From assembly GCF_001659605.2 (NCBI RefSeq), contig NC_035165.2, positions 11,590,445 to 11,654,444 on the forward strand: 64,000 nt of DNA, written 5' to 3'. Below are positions 10,207 through 21,808 of this stretch, one piece after another. Numbering within the stretch: position 1 is the first letter of the stretch; the number at the start of each line of letters is the position of its first letter. The position numbers were made by a program, and so were the translations under genes. Below the pieces are notes generated by a model that saw only the letters and a list, made by a program, of their open reading frames with translations, made no database searches and was not told the DNA's origin. The DNA comes from Manihot esculenta (taxonomy: Eukaryota; Streptophyta; Magnoliopsida; Malpighiales; Euphorbiaceae).

Positions 10207-12452
10207 TGTAATACCAGGCTAGACTCCGGTATCGGAATTCCTACAGTCCGGTGGAATCTCGGATGTCGGAAACCTCTAGAAGGGTAAAACCATGTTTTCA
10301 TAAAATGTTTTAATGGATTTTATGATTTTAAGCAAGAAGGAAATGAGTTTTGTATGAAAATAACCTTGGAGGAAGACCCAGGTTCGGCCGCCGAACCTCA
10401 AGTTCGGCTGCCGAACATGCATGCATTTCGGGAGTGCTTTAGGCCCCCGAAGGCATGAGAAAGGGAAGTCCAAGTTCAGCCGCCGAACCTTATGTTCGGC
10501 TGCCGAACATGGCATGCATGCGGAGGCACGTTAGGCCCCCGAAAGTGGCCTGGCCAGCCACCTATAAAGGGGTCCCCATGTCCGAACGGGTGAGCTTTTC
10601 TCCCCGTTTTTGGCCAAGGTGAGTTCTCCACCGTCCCTCATCGATTTTGAGCTTCTTCCTTCGAATCTTCATGATTTTCTTATGAGTTTTCACTTGGTTT
10701 TTGAAGATTTCGAGCTTAGATCAAAGTTGTGAAGCTTGGAGACCTCAGGAACCCATCCTCCCCAAATCTCCAAGTTAGATCACACTCTCTCTCGATCTTC
10801 AAGAGGTAAGAGTCGATCTTAAGCTCATTCTATGTTTTAAGCAAGTTTTAAGAGGATTCATGGGGTAGAAATGCATGTTTAGGTTAGTTGAGCATTGTTA
10901 GGTTTTTATGTGAGTTTGGACAATGTAGGTTGCTGAGTTGCTTGCTTTGTGTTGTTGTTGGGGTTTAGGTTAGTTTGAGACCCCTATGTGTTGATGTATG
11001 TGTGTATGTATGATTTGAGAGGGTTGGATGCATGTTTGGAAGTTTGGGAGGCGTTTGTGCATATTGGAGCTGAGTTTATGCCCCTTTTAGGAGAACTCAG
11101 GTTCGGCAGCCGAAGGGACTTTCAGCCACCGAACCTGCCTGTGGAGGCCAACTTTCGGCTGTCAAACCCTGCCCCCGAAAGTGGACTTTCGGCTCTGGAA
11201 GGGAGTTTCGGCCGCCGAAGGTGCCGCCGAAAGTGGCTGAGTTTCGGCTCTGGAGGGACTTTCGGCCGCCGAACCTGCTGCCGAAAGTGCCCTGTTCAGC
11301 CTTCCTTTGCATGATTTCTATGGTTGTTCTAAGATGTTTTAGGGGGTTTTTGGGGAGCAGTTTAGAGTTATGTTAGTCTTTGTTTGGTACCTCATTTGAG
11401 TCTACCTGTGTAGGTTCGGACCCGAGGAACCAAGGACCTCAGCAGTGAGATAGCTGCTTCAGAGTCATTAGAGCTTCAGCCAGAGGTGAGTGGAATAACT
11501 CTTTATGTTTCAAAGCAAATAAATAAACTTTGAGCATGATACATGCATCACGTATGCCATCAGATATACTAGGTTGTTTGCATTAGAATTCACGATTATG
11601 TTGCATTGCATAACTTGATGATGATGTGGATGGATGTTGGATGACCCTTTAGTCCTCGTATGTTTTGGTATGATGATGATACGGTATGGATAGCCAGTGA
11701 GGCCCATTCTACGCCCCTGACACTATGGAATATTATGCTATGTTATGTTATGTTAAGAGAAAGACCAGTGATGCCCATTCTACGCCCCTGGCACGATTGG
11801 ACTATGTAAAGGACTATTGGTGACAAGTCCATCCTTGATGTGATTTGTTTGTGATGTGTTACATTTCATGAAAGCATGAAATTTAAATTGAATGTTTATT
11901 TATTCTGCTCACTGGGCTTTATAGCTCACCCCTTTCCTTGAACCCCCAGGTTTGCAGGTACAGGGTAGACCAGGAGGTCAGCAGGAGTAGAGTCATGTTA
12001 TATGTAATAGCTAGATGTGGACATGAATATGATGTAATGTAAAAGTATAGTTTAGAAATGTAATGTAATGATGCTTATGGAAGTTTAGAGTTGTGCTTGA
12101 CCATAGTATGTTGTTAATCCCTTTTTAGTACATGATCTTGAATGTTTAATGATGATTATGTAAACCAAGCTTAATGTATGTTATGATACCCCATTGGAGT
12201 AATTGATGAGGACTCCAGTGAGAGGTTTTATGTTATGATTTGTGCATGCACAGGTTAAGTTTGGTGAAGGAATGAATGAATGAACGAATGAATGAATAAA
12301 TGAGAAAGTTTTAAATTTTTATGTAATTGTTGATCATGTATGGGATTAAACAGGTTTACAGGATGAATGTTTGGCTTGCTACGGGTCCCAGCGGCCTTAT
12401 GCCGATCTGGATCCTAGCGCCGGTAGCGGTCCGGAAATTTCGGGTCGTTACA
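10207..12452 (+). repeat. Element A 3' LTR
   Basis: The 2246-bp LTR pairs with 2622-4861. It differs by substitutions and by copy-number changes in internal repeats. For example, there is an extra palindrome unit near 11220-11285, and two instead of three units of the CCATTCTACGCCCC repeat. TATA box at 10563-10568. The AAGAG|GTAAG donor-like site is intact here (about 10808) but mutated in the 5' LTR. Confidence 0.93.
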
Positions 12453-12457
12453 CCTAC

Positions 12458-12793
12458 ATTCTGACCAAAAAAGAATTATACATTCTGTGGAGTATGTCCA
12501 CAAAACAGAAACTTCACTTGGGCTATTGGGTTGCCACATAGCTCTCTAGCACCTTCACATACTACCACCCTCTGATCCTTGGCCATTTGATCACTTTTAT
12601 TGTAGTAAATCTGAAATTATTGCATCCTGCTCACACTGACCTTACCCCCACCAACGAACCAACCCCCCTGGACCTTCGCACTTTGGATGATATGGGGTTG
12701 CTTTGCAAAATGGGGGAAGTTTTTTCTATTGCACCTGCAGGACCTATCATACCACGCCATGATCGTGTGTTCAGGAAGAAGACAACTAATTAG
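12458..12793 (+). pseudogene. ATHILA ORF1-type protein, 3' fragment
   Basis: This continues the frame broken by element A at 2621. It reads 'ILTKKELYILWSM', then an in-frame TAG after 'GYWVAT', then 'YHPLILGHLITFIVVN', 'DDMGLLCKMGEVF', and ends in TAG at 12793. The pattern (T-K-x-E-L-x-x-L...HLI) matches the C-terminal half of ATHILA ORF1. The long minus-strand frame over the same bases (12617-12973) is an antisense shadow. Confidence 0.7.
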
Positions 12794-13164
12794 CCAACAA
12801 CCTTTCAGCCGCCTTCTCAAACAGAAGAGGTAATAGAGCAGGCAACAGAGGAGGCAGTAGAGGAAACACCTCCAGACGCACCACAGCAGGTAGCAGATGA
12901 GATACCAGAAGAAGCACCTCAAAACTAGAAAATAGAGGCTCATCTCAGCAGAATCGAAGACAGAATGCAGCACATGGAGTACCTACTACAACTGCTGGTG
13001 GACAATTTTCTACCCACAGACCATGACAGCCAGTGATTTGGCCGAGTGATTTGCCCAAATCACTAACCAAATCACCCACAGGCCAAGAAGTCCCTTTTCC
13101 TCTTAATTCTTCTTTATACGTTTTACATTGAGGATAATGTTTAGACTAGGTGTGGGGGTACTGA
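12794..13164 (+). other. 3' non-coding tail of the outer Athila-like element, first part
   Basis: Purine-rich sequence with glutamate/alanine-like codons (to about 12930), then a cluster of GATTTGGCC / CAAATCAC motifs (13037-13080), then 'attgaggataatgtttagac...ggtgtgggggtactga'. The last phrase resembles the sequence that precedes the polypurine tract in Athila/Tat-type elements. Element B inserted after ACTGA at 13160-13164, and the text resumes at 40050. Confidence 0.55.
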
Positions 13165-15496
13165 TGTAATACCCGGCTAGACTCCAGTATCGGAATTCCT
13201 ACCGTCCGGTGGAATCTCGGATGTCGGAAACCTTAGAAGGGTAAAACCATGTTTTCATAAGATGTTTTAATGTATTTTATGGTTTTAAGCAAGAAAGAAA
13301 TTAGGTTTTGAATGAAAATAACCTTGAGAGGAAGACTCAGGTTCGGCTGCCGAACATGCATGCGCTTCGGGAGCACTTTAGGCCCCCGAAGGCATAAGTG
13401 AGGGAAGTCCAGGTTCGGCCGCCGAACATGGCATGCATGCGGAGGCACGTTAGGCCCCCGAAAGTGGCCTGGCCAGCCACCTATAAAGGGGTCTCCATGT
13501 CTGAACGGGTGAGCTTTTCTCCCTGTTTTCGGCCAAGGTGAGTTCTCCGCCGTCCCTCATCGATTTTGAGCTTCTTCCTTCGAATCTTCATGATTTTCTT
13601 ATGAGTTTTCACTTGATTTGAAGATATTTGAGCAAAAGAGCAAGTTTTGAAGCTTGGAGACCAAAGAGGTGATTTCTCCCCATCTCCAAGCTAGGATCGT
13701 CTTTCCTCTCGATCTTCAAGAGGTAAGCTTAGATCCAACCTTCCTTGTATGTTTTAAACAAGTTTTATGAAGATCTATGGAGTAGAAATGCATGTTTAGG
13801 TTATTGTTGAGTTTATGGGTTTATGTTATGCTTATGAGCAATGTGGGTTGTTTGATGTGTTTTGGTTGGGGTTTAAGGTAGCTTGAGACCCCTATGTGCT
13901 TGTTGGCTTGAGTTTGCATGTTGTAGACTAGTTAAATGCATGATGGAATGGATTGGGAGGCATTTGTGCATGAGTTGAGGCTGAGTTCTGCCTTTGGAAG
14001 AACTCAGGTTCGGCAGCCGAAGGGACTTTCGGTCGCCGAACCTGCCTGTGGAGGCAAGCCTTTGGCTGCCGAACCCTGCCCCCGAAAGCTGACTTTCGGC
14101 TCTGGAAGGGAGTTTCGGCCGCCGAAGGTGCCGCCGAACATGCATGAGTTTCGTCTCTGGAGGAAACCTTCGGCCGCCGAAAGTGCCGCCGAAGGTGCAT
14201 GACTTTCGACTCTGGAGGGACTTTCGGCCGCTGAAAGTGCCCTGTTCAGCCTTCCTTTGCATGATTTCTATGGTTGTTCTATGATGTTTTAGGGGGTTTT
14301 TGGGGAGTAGTTTAGAGTTACGTTAGTCTTTGTTTGGTACCTAATTTAAGTCCACATGTGTAGGTTCGGACCCGAGGAACCAAGGACCCCAGCAGTGAGA
14401 TAGCTGCTTCAGAGTCAGTAAAGCTTCAGCCAGAGGTGAGTGGAATAACTCTTTATGTTTCAAAGCAAATAAATAAATTTTGAGCATGATACATGCATCA
14501 CGTATGCCATGAGATATACTAGGTTGTTTGCACTAGAATTCACGAATATGTTACATTGCATAACTTGATGATGATGTGGATGGATGTTGGATGACCCTTT
14601 AGTCCTCGTATGATATGATATGATGATGATTCGGTATGGAAGACCAGTGAGGCCCATTCTACGCCCCTGGCACTATGGAATGTTATGCTATGTTATGTTA
14701 TATTAAGAGAAAGACCAGTGATGCCCATTCTACGCCCCTGGCACGATTGGACTATGTAGAGGACTATTGGTGACAAGTCCATCCTTGATGTGATTTGTTT
14801 GTGATGTGTTGCATTTCATGAAAGCATGAAATTTAAATTGAATGTTTATTTATTCTGCTCACTGGGCTTTATAGCTCACCCCTCTCCCTTAAACCCCAGG
14901 TTTGCAGGTACAGGGTAGACCAAGAGGTCAGCAAGAGTAGAGTCATGTTGTATGTAATAGTTAAAAGTGGACATGAATATGATGTAATGTAAAAGTATAG
15001 TATAGAAATGTAATGTAATGATGCTTATGGAAGTTTAGAGTGTGCTTGACCATAGTATGTTGTTAATCCCTTTCTAGTACATGATCTTAAATGTTTAATG
15101 ATGATTATTGTAAACCAAGCTTCATGTATGTTATAATACCCCATTGGAGTATATGATAAGGACTCCAGTGAGAGGTTTTATGTTATGATTTGTGCATGCA
15201 CAGTTTAAGCTTGGTGAATGAATGAATGAATGAATAGGTGAATGAATGAATGAATGAAAAGGTGAATGAATGAATGAATGAATAAGTGAATGAATGAATG
15301 AATGAATAAGTGAATGAATGAATGAATGAATGAAAGAATGAATAAATGAGAAAGTTTTAAATTTTTATGTAATTGTTGATCATGTATGGGATTAAACAGG
15401 TATACAGGATGTATGTCAGGCTTGCTACGGGTCCCGGCGGCCTTATGCCGATCTGGATTCTAGCACCGGTAGCGGTCCGGATTCCGGGTCGTTACA
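13165..15496 (+). repeat. Element B 5' LTR
   Basis: The 2332-bp LTR has its TATA box at 13482-13487, donor-like GTAAG at 13723, and exon-like block at 14364-14435 between an acceptor-like GTGTAG and GTGAGT. A GAAT-rich microsatellite array (about 15217-15345) is longer than in the other LTRs. Palindrome clusters occur at about 13340-13430 and 14005-14230. Confidence 0.92.
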
Positions 15497-15694
15497 GATT
15501 GGTATCAGAGCCCTAGGTTCATATGGTCGGACCTAGAGTGTCGGGCTCATATATGTTTTAAAAGGTCAAGCACAATAGGAAGATCATGTCCACTAGGATA
15601 GGATGTAGAGTCCTGTCTTGATTGATGATGTGAAATGCCATGATTTTATGCATGAGGATTAATGATATGCTAAGTATGTGATGTATGTGATGCG

Positions 15695-15718
15695 GGTTCA
15701 TGTGTCTTCACATGAACC
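15695..15718 (+). other. Conserved leader stem-loop (element B)
   Basis: GGTTCATGTG, loop TCTT, CACATGAACC: the same stem as in the other copies with a different loop, 47 bases before the gag ATG at 15766. Confidence 0.8.
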
Positions 15719-15765
15719 ATTTGATGCTAATGTTGTGCTATGTGTGCTGTTTTTCAGTAAACAGG

Positions 15766-18700
15766 ATGAGAGGAACTCGTCGATCTGCACGATTGACTGG
15801 AGTACCACCGAAGGATGAGGGCATGAGTGCCCGTCCCCCTGCATTGCCAAGGGCAATGTCTAGCAGGTCTAGCAGGGAAAGAGCAGTGAGAGACCCTAGA
15901 AGGTCTTTGGATATGAACAGAAGCAGATCAGTAAGGGGAACAGTTCAAGGAGGAATGTCAGAGGATGTGAGGGATGATATGGATGTGGATCAGAGGAGGG
16001 ATGGCAGTCTTGGAGTGAGTATGTCGGAGGAGGGTATGGGAGAGTCCCAAGGAGGCACTCAGGCCTCGGGATTTGTTCAGCCACCCCAGTACCCACCCTT
16101 TTCTCAGAATCTCGGGTATTCGATGGGAGGTACATCAGAGTACCCCAGCTTTAGCCCTTACCACTCACACATGCCATACCCACCATACCCACAGTACCCT
16201 ATGTACCCACCCCCGTCTTTCTTCCCAGGTCCAGCAAACCCTACACCAGGGGATGCTGCACCTCCTCCACCATCAGCAGCACCTACTGTCCCAGAAACCC
16301 AAGTACCAAAGCCTAGCTCATCTGGAGGGAGCAAGTTCAAGATGACAGACTACATGAAGCTGGGTGCTCCCCAGTATGAAACAGGTGATGACCCATTTGT
16401 GTATCTTGAGAGGGTCAGAACGATTACAGATGAGATAGGAGCTGATGACAGTAGAGCCATTCAGATGGCTGGGTTCACACTAAAATGCAAGAAGGCCCGA
16501 GATTGGTTTAAGAACTATGTAAACCCGAGATTGGACAGCCTATCATGGGGGAGTTTGCAAATGAGTTTGCAGGATGGGCTTTCCCTGACAGTTCAAGGGA
16601 GTTGAAGATGATTGAATTTGAGTAGTTGAGGCAGTCAGATGAGATGAGTGTGGATGAGTATATAGACAGATTCTTGGAGTTGTTGCCGTTTGCTGGGTAG
16701 AATCTGGACACAGATCAGAAGAAGTCAAGGAGGTATATCATGAGGCTCCATTCCAGGTATTCCTCCTTGATTCAGTCAGCAGAGAGGGAGAGTTTCCATG
16801 CCATAGTGGATATGGCTTGGAGGATGGAGGCTAGTGCAATAATCGAGGGAAAAGTTAAACAGTCAGTGGCACAGCCTTCTAGTTCCAAGACCCCTGGTGG
16901 GGGCAAGTTAGACCCTTCTTCTCTGAGTTCAGCTAGTAAGAGGTGGAGCAGTACCACCCTGAAGTCAAAGAAGAACAAGTTCTGGAGCAAGATCAAGTCA
17001 GGTCTGGGATTGGGAAGTGGCTCGAGCTCAGGTGCAGATAATGCAGTATGTAGGAAGTGTGGGAAGCCGCACAAGGGTGTATGTCTGGTTGGGACGACAG
17101 CCTGCTTCAGATGTGGGCAGGAGGGACACATGGCTCGGGAGTGTCCTAGAGCAGCTTTTATGGCGCAGTCTCAGCGGACAGCCTCTGGTTGTGTGGCTCA
17201 ACCAGTAGCTCCAGCGGCGACTCAGGCCAGTGGCAGAGGCAGAGGGAGAGGGGCAGCCTCTTCTTCAGCGGGTTTCAGAGGTGAAGGTCCATCAGCCCCA
17301 GCACGGATCTTCACAATGACACAGCAGGAAGCAAATGCATCGAACACCGTGGTGGCAGGTAATCTCATCATTGGTTGCTCAAATGTTTATGCCTTAATGG
17401 ACCCTGGTGCATCTCATTCTTTTATTGCTCCGAGGCCCGTCGAGAGGTTGGGATTGATGGTCTCTGGGTTAGAGTGTCCCCTATGGGTCAGTGGACCCAA
17501 GTGCGACTTATCAGTGGCAGAGTCAGTCTGCCAGTATAGTCCAGTTTTTGCTGAGGGAAGATGCCTTTCAGCCGACCTTGTGGTTCTAGATTTGACAGAT
17601 TTTGACGTCATTCTAGGGATGGATTGGCTATCTACCCATGGTGCTACCTTGGACTGTAGACGCAAGGTAGTCAAGTTCAGATGTCTGGATGGGTCAGAGG
17701 TTGTCTTCAGAGGAGACAGGGGGAGTACACCTAGAGGTTTGATATCAGCCCTTCAGGCTCGTAGGTTGCTCAGGAGGGGTTGTCAGGGTTTTCTGGCTCA
17801 TGTGAGAGAGCTGGATAGTCATGTTAGAGTGCCCGCCTCAGTGCCCGTGGTCAGTGAGTTTTTAGACGTTTTCCCAGACGAGCTGCCAGGTTTACCACTT
17901 GCTAGGGAGATAGAGTTTGAAGTTGAATTAATGCCTGGAACCAGACCGATCTCTATCCCTCCCTACAGGATGGCACCAGCAGAATTGAAGAAGCTTAAGG
18001 AGCAGTTGCAAGAGTTGGTAGATAGAGGCTTCATCCGACCGAGTACCTCACCTTGGGGTGCTCCAGTGTTGTTTGTGAAAAAGAAGGATGGATCCCTCAG
18101 ACTTTGTATCGACTACACGCAGTTGAACAAAGTCACTACCAAGAATAAGTACCCGTTGCCGAGGATTGACGATCTATTCGACCAGCTAGCAGGAGCAGGT
18201 TATTTCTCCAAAATAGATCTGAGATCTGGGTACCATCAGCTGAGGATAAGAGAAGAGGATGTGCCGAAGACAGCATTCAGGACCAGATATGGGCACTATG
18301 AGTTCCTTGTGATGCCGTTCGGGTTAACCAATGCCCCTGCAGCATTCATGGATCTCATGAACAGAGTTTTCAGTCAATATCTGGACCGCTTCGTTATTGT
18401 CTTCATAGATGATATCTTAGTGTATTCTAGGAATGCAGAGGAGCATGCCGATCATCTGAGGTTAGTTCTGCAGACCTTGAGGGAACACGGCTTGTATGCC
18501 AAGTTCTCCAAGTGTGAGTTCTGGTTGAGGAGCATTTCATTCTTGGGGCATGTGGTGTCAGAAAATGGAATAGAGGTGGACCCCAAGAAAGTGGAAGCTG
18601 TAGCTAACTGGCCTAGACCCACTACAGTGACAGAGATCAAGAGCTTCTTGGGTTTGGCAGGTTACTACAGGAGGTTCGTTCAAGACTTCTCAAAAATTGC

Positions 18701-19239
18701 AGCTCCTATGACCAGACTGACTAAGAAGAACCAGAGGTTTGTATGGACCGACCAGTGGTGAGGCAGTTCTTCGAGCTCATTAACGAAGGTCTACAGTTGG
18801 AGTTGTCTGGTATAGGTGCTTTGATAGCCCAGATGAGAGTGACACCTGTGTTTCTGGAGCAGGTGGCTCAGAAACAGCATGAGGACCCAGAGTTAGTAAA
18901 GATTGCCAAGACTGTTCAGTCAGGCAAAAATGATGAGTTCAGATTTGACAGCAAAGGGATCCTCCGCTATGGGAATAGATTGTGTGTACCAGATGACGTG
19001 AGTCTAAAGGGAGACATTATGAGGGAAGCTCATAATGCCAGATACAGTGTTCACCCGGGAGCCACCAAGATGTATCAAGATCTGAAGAGAGTGTATTGGT
19101 GGCCAGCTATGAAGAGAGAAGTGGCACAGTTTGTGTCAGCCTGCGAAGTATGTCAGAGGGTGAAGCTGGAACATCAGAAGCCGGCTGGAATGCTTAACCC
19201 ACTGCCGATTCCAGAGTGGAAATGGGAGAATATTGCTAT
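15766..19239 (+). pseudogene. Element B gag-pol, 5' segment (to integrase)
   Basis: Gag starts at ATG 15766 (MRGTRRSARL). Near 16549 one base is missing relative to element A ('tgggggag' against 'tgggaagag'), which shifts the frame. In the shifted frame there are stops at 16623 and 16698 (both look like CAG/CAA to TAG). The frame is then open from 16740, with zinc knuckles, DPGASHSF protease, and reverse transcriptase with FIDDILVYS. At about 18755 a 469-bp deletion between CCAGTG repeats removes the end of RT and most of RNase H, and shifts frame again. Integrase text (HHCC region, 'ACEVCQRVK') follows to 19239, where element C inserted. Confidence 0.9.
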
Positions 19240-21544
19240 TGTAATACACGGCTAGACTCCGGTATCGGAATTCCTACCGTCCGGTGGAATCTCGGATGTC
19301 GGAAGCCTCTAGTAGGGTAGAATCATGTTTTCATAAAATGTTTTAAGGTATTTCATGGTTTTAAGTAAAATGGAAATGAGTTTTTGCATGAAAACAACCT
19401 TGAAGGAAAACTCAGGTTCGGCCGCCGAACCTCAAGTTCGGCCGCCGAACATGCATGCCTTCGGGAGCGCCTTTAGGTCCCCGAAAGCATAAGTGTGGAA
19501 AGTCCAGGTTCGGCCGCCGAACCTCAAGTTCGGCCGCCGAACATGGCATGCATGCGGAGGCACGTTCGGCCCCCGAACGTGGCCTGGCCAGCCACTATAA
19601 AAGGGTCCCTTAGCAGAAAATGGGCGAGCTTTTTCCCCATTTTCGGCCAAGGTGAGTTCTCCGCCACCCCCTCACCGATCTTGAGTCTTTTCCTTCAGAT
19701 CTTTCGAGTTTTTCACTAGTTTTCATCTTGTTTTGAAGATTTCCGAGTTTTAAGCAAGTTTTGGAGCTTTGAGGTTCAAGAACCCAAAAATCTCCCACCT
19801 CCGAGTTTAGGACGTCTCTCTCTCGATCTTCAAGAGGTAAGAGTCGATCTTAAGCTCATTTCATGTTTAAAGTAAGTTTTATGCAAGTTCATGGGGTAGA
19901 AAATGCATGTGTAGCTTTTGTTGAGCTTATGGGTTTTTTATGTGATTTTTGAACAATGTGAGTTGCTTGTGTGTTGTAGTTGGGGTTTTGATGGTTTGAT
20001 GCCCCTAGGAACTTGTATGTTTGCTTGTGTATGATTGAGGAATGTTGTAGAATAGGTTTATGCATGTTTGGATGAGATAGGAGGCATAAATGCATAGGGG
20101 AGCTGAGTTTCTGCCATTTTGGGAGAAACCAGGTTCGGCAGCCGAAGGAACTTTCGGCCGCCGAACATGCTTGTGGAGGCAGCCTTCGGCTACCGAAGCT
20201 TGCCCCCGAAAGGAGACTTTCGTGTCTGTCTGGGACTTTCGGCCGCCGAAAGTGCCGCCAAACATGCATGAGTTTCGCCTCTGTCTGGGAGCTTCGGCCG
20301 CCGAAGGTGCCGCCGAACCTGCCTGACTTTCGGCTCTGGGGGGACTTTCGGCCGCCGAACCTGCCGCCGAAAGTGCCCTGTTCAGCCATTTCTTGCATGT
20401 TTTTCTATGATTATTCCATGATGTTTTAGGGGGTTTTTGGGGAATAGTTTAGAGTTATGTTCACGTATGTTTGGTCCCTCATTTGAGTCCACCTGTGTAG
20501 GTTCGGACCCGAGGAACCGAGGACCCCAGCAGTGAGTCTGTTGCCCCAGTGTCTGGTCAGAGCTATCCAGAGGTGAGTGGAATAAACCTTTACGTTTAAA
20601 GTAAATAAATTTCAAAGTTTTGAGCATTGTTCATGCATCATGAATGCCATGTGATGAATTAGGTTGCTTGCATTAGAATTCACGAATATGTTGCATTGCA
20701 CATTTTGATGTTGATGTGGATGAATGTTGAATGATCCATAGTCCTCGATCTATGATATGACGATATGATATGTACGGTACGGAAAGTAAGACCAGTGGGA
20801 CCCATTCTACGTTCGCTGGCACTATGTATGGGAAAGACCAGGACCCATTCTACGTTCTGGCACAGTTGGACACTGTTATGTTATGATATGTAAGGGAAAG
20901 ACCAGGACCCATTCTACGTTCTGGCACAGTTGGACCATGTAGAGGGCTATTGGTGACAAGTTCATCCTTGATGTGATTAGCTGTGATGTGATGCATTCCA
21001 TGTTACCATATATTTTAATTGTTTTATTATTTTGCTCACTGGGCTCTATTAGCTCACCCCTCTCCCAATTTCCCCAGGATTGCAGGTACAGGGTAGACCA
21101 GGAGGTTTAGAAGAGTAATGAAGTCATGTGTATGTAATAGTTAGTGTGGACATGATAGATGTATTAATGTTATGTAAAAGTACAGTTTCAGTCATGTAAT
21201 GATATTGAGGATTAGATATCGTGCTTGACATTGTGTATGAGATATTCCTTTTATTACATGATCAAAAATGTTTTATTATGTCCATGAAAGCCAACTCATC
21301 TTATGATGTATCGCCCATTGGGGCATTGATGAGATCCCACAGAGGGATCATGATTATGATTATGAGTATGTTCAGGTTGAGTTGGATGTATGAAAGAAAA
21401 GTTTTAAATTTTTATGTATGTTGTTGATCATGTATGGGATTATACAGGTTTACAGGTTTCATGTTAGGCTTGCTACGGGTCCCGGCGGCCTTATGCCGAC
21501 CTGGATCCTAGCGCCGGTAGCGGTCCGATTTTCGGGTCGTTACA
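19240..21544 (+). repeat. Element C 5' LTR
   Basis: 2305 bp. TATA box 19596-19601; donor-like sites AAG|GTGAGT at 19652 and AAGAG|GTAAG at 19837; exon-like block 20501-20572; pyrimidine-rich acceptor-like site ending near 21085. Palindrome clusters lie at about 19410-19590 (upstream of TATA) and 20130-20380 (downstream). The primer site follows at 21548 as TGGTATCAAAGC, with one mismatch to the usual TGGTATCAGAGC. Confidence 0.94.
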
Positions 21545-21742
21545 GAATGGTATCAAAGCCCTAGGTTCATAGGATCGGACCTAGAGTTTCGGGCTCATAG
21601 ATGTTCTAGAAGGTCAAGCACAATAGGAAGATCATGTCCACTAGGATAGGATGTGGAGTCCTATCTTGTATGATGATGTGTAATGCCATGACTATATACA
21701 TGTGCATTGATGCTATGATATGAATAATGTATGTGTGATGAG

Positions 21743-21766
21743 GGTTCATGTGTGCCCACATGAACC
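21743..21766 (+). other. Conserved leader stem-loop (element C)
   Basis: GGTTCATGTG, loop TGCC, CACATGAACC, 42 bases upstream of the gag ATG at 21809. Perfect 10-bp stem. Confidence 0.8.
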
Positions 21767-21808
21767 ATATGATGTTGATGTTGTGTATACTGTTTTTCAG
21801 AAAACAGG

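Larger units (their letters stand above)
2622..12452 (+). mobile_element. Element A: full-length Tekay-like Ty3/gypsy retrotransposon
   Basis: The 9831-bp element begins TGTAATACTCGG and ends GGGTCGTTACA. It has two LTRs of about 2.24 kb, a primer site, one gag-pol frame and a polypurine tract. It is flanked by a perfect 5-bp target duplication, CCTAC at 2617-2621 and 12453-12457, which proves a single intact insertion. It landed inside the ATHILA ORF1 frame. Gag-pol has four in-frame stops, so the copy is non-autonomous. The chromovirus assignment rests on RT and integrase similarity, the Met primer site and the chromodomain-like pol end. Confidence 0.95.

Noticed and set aside
12617..12973. 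Minus-strand frame rich in Cys, Leu and Tyr resembling a membrane protein
   Set aside because: It is antisense to the ATHILA ORF1 tail and to a purine-rich repeat; its composition is explained by that.
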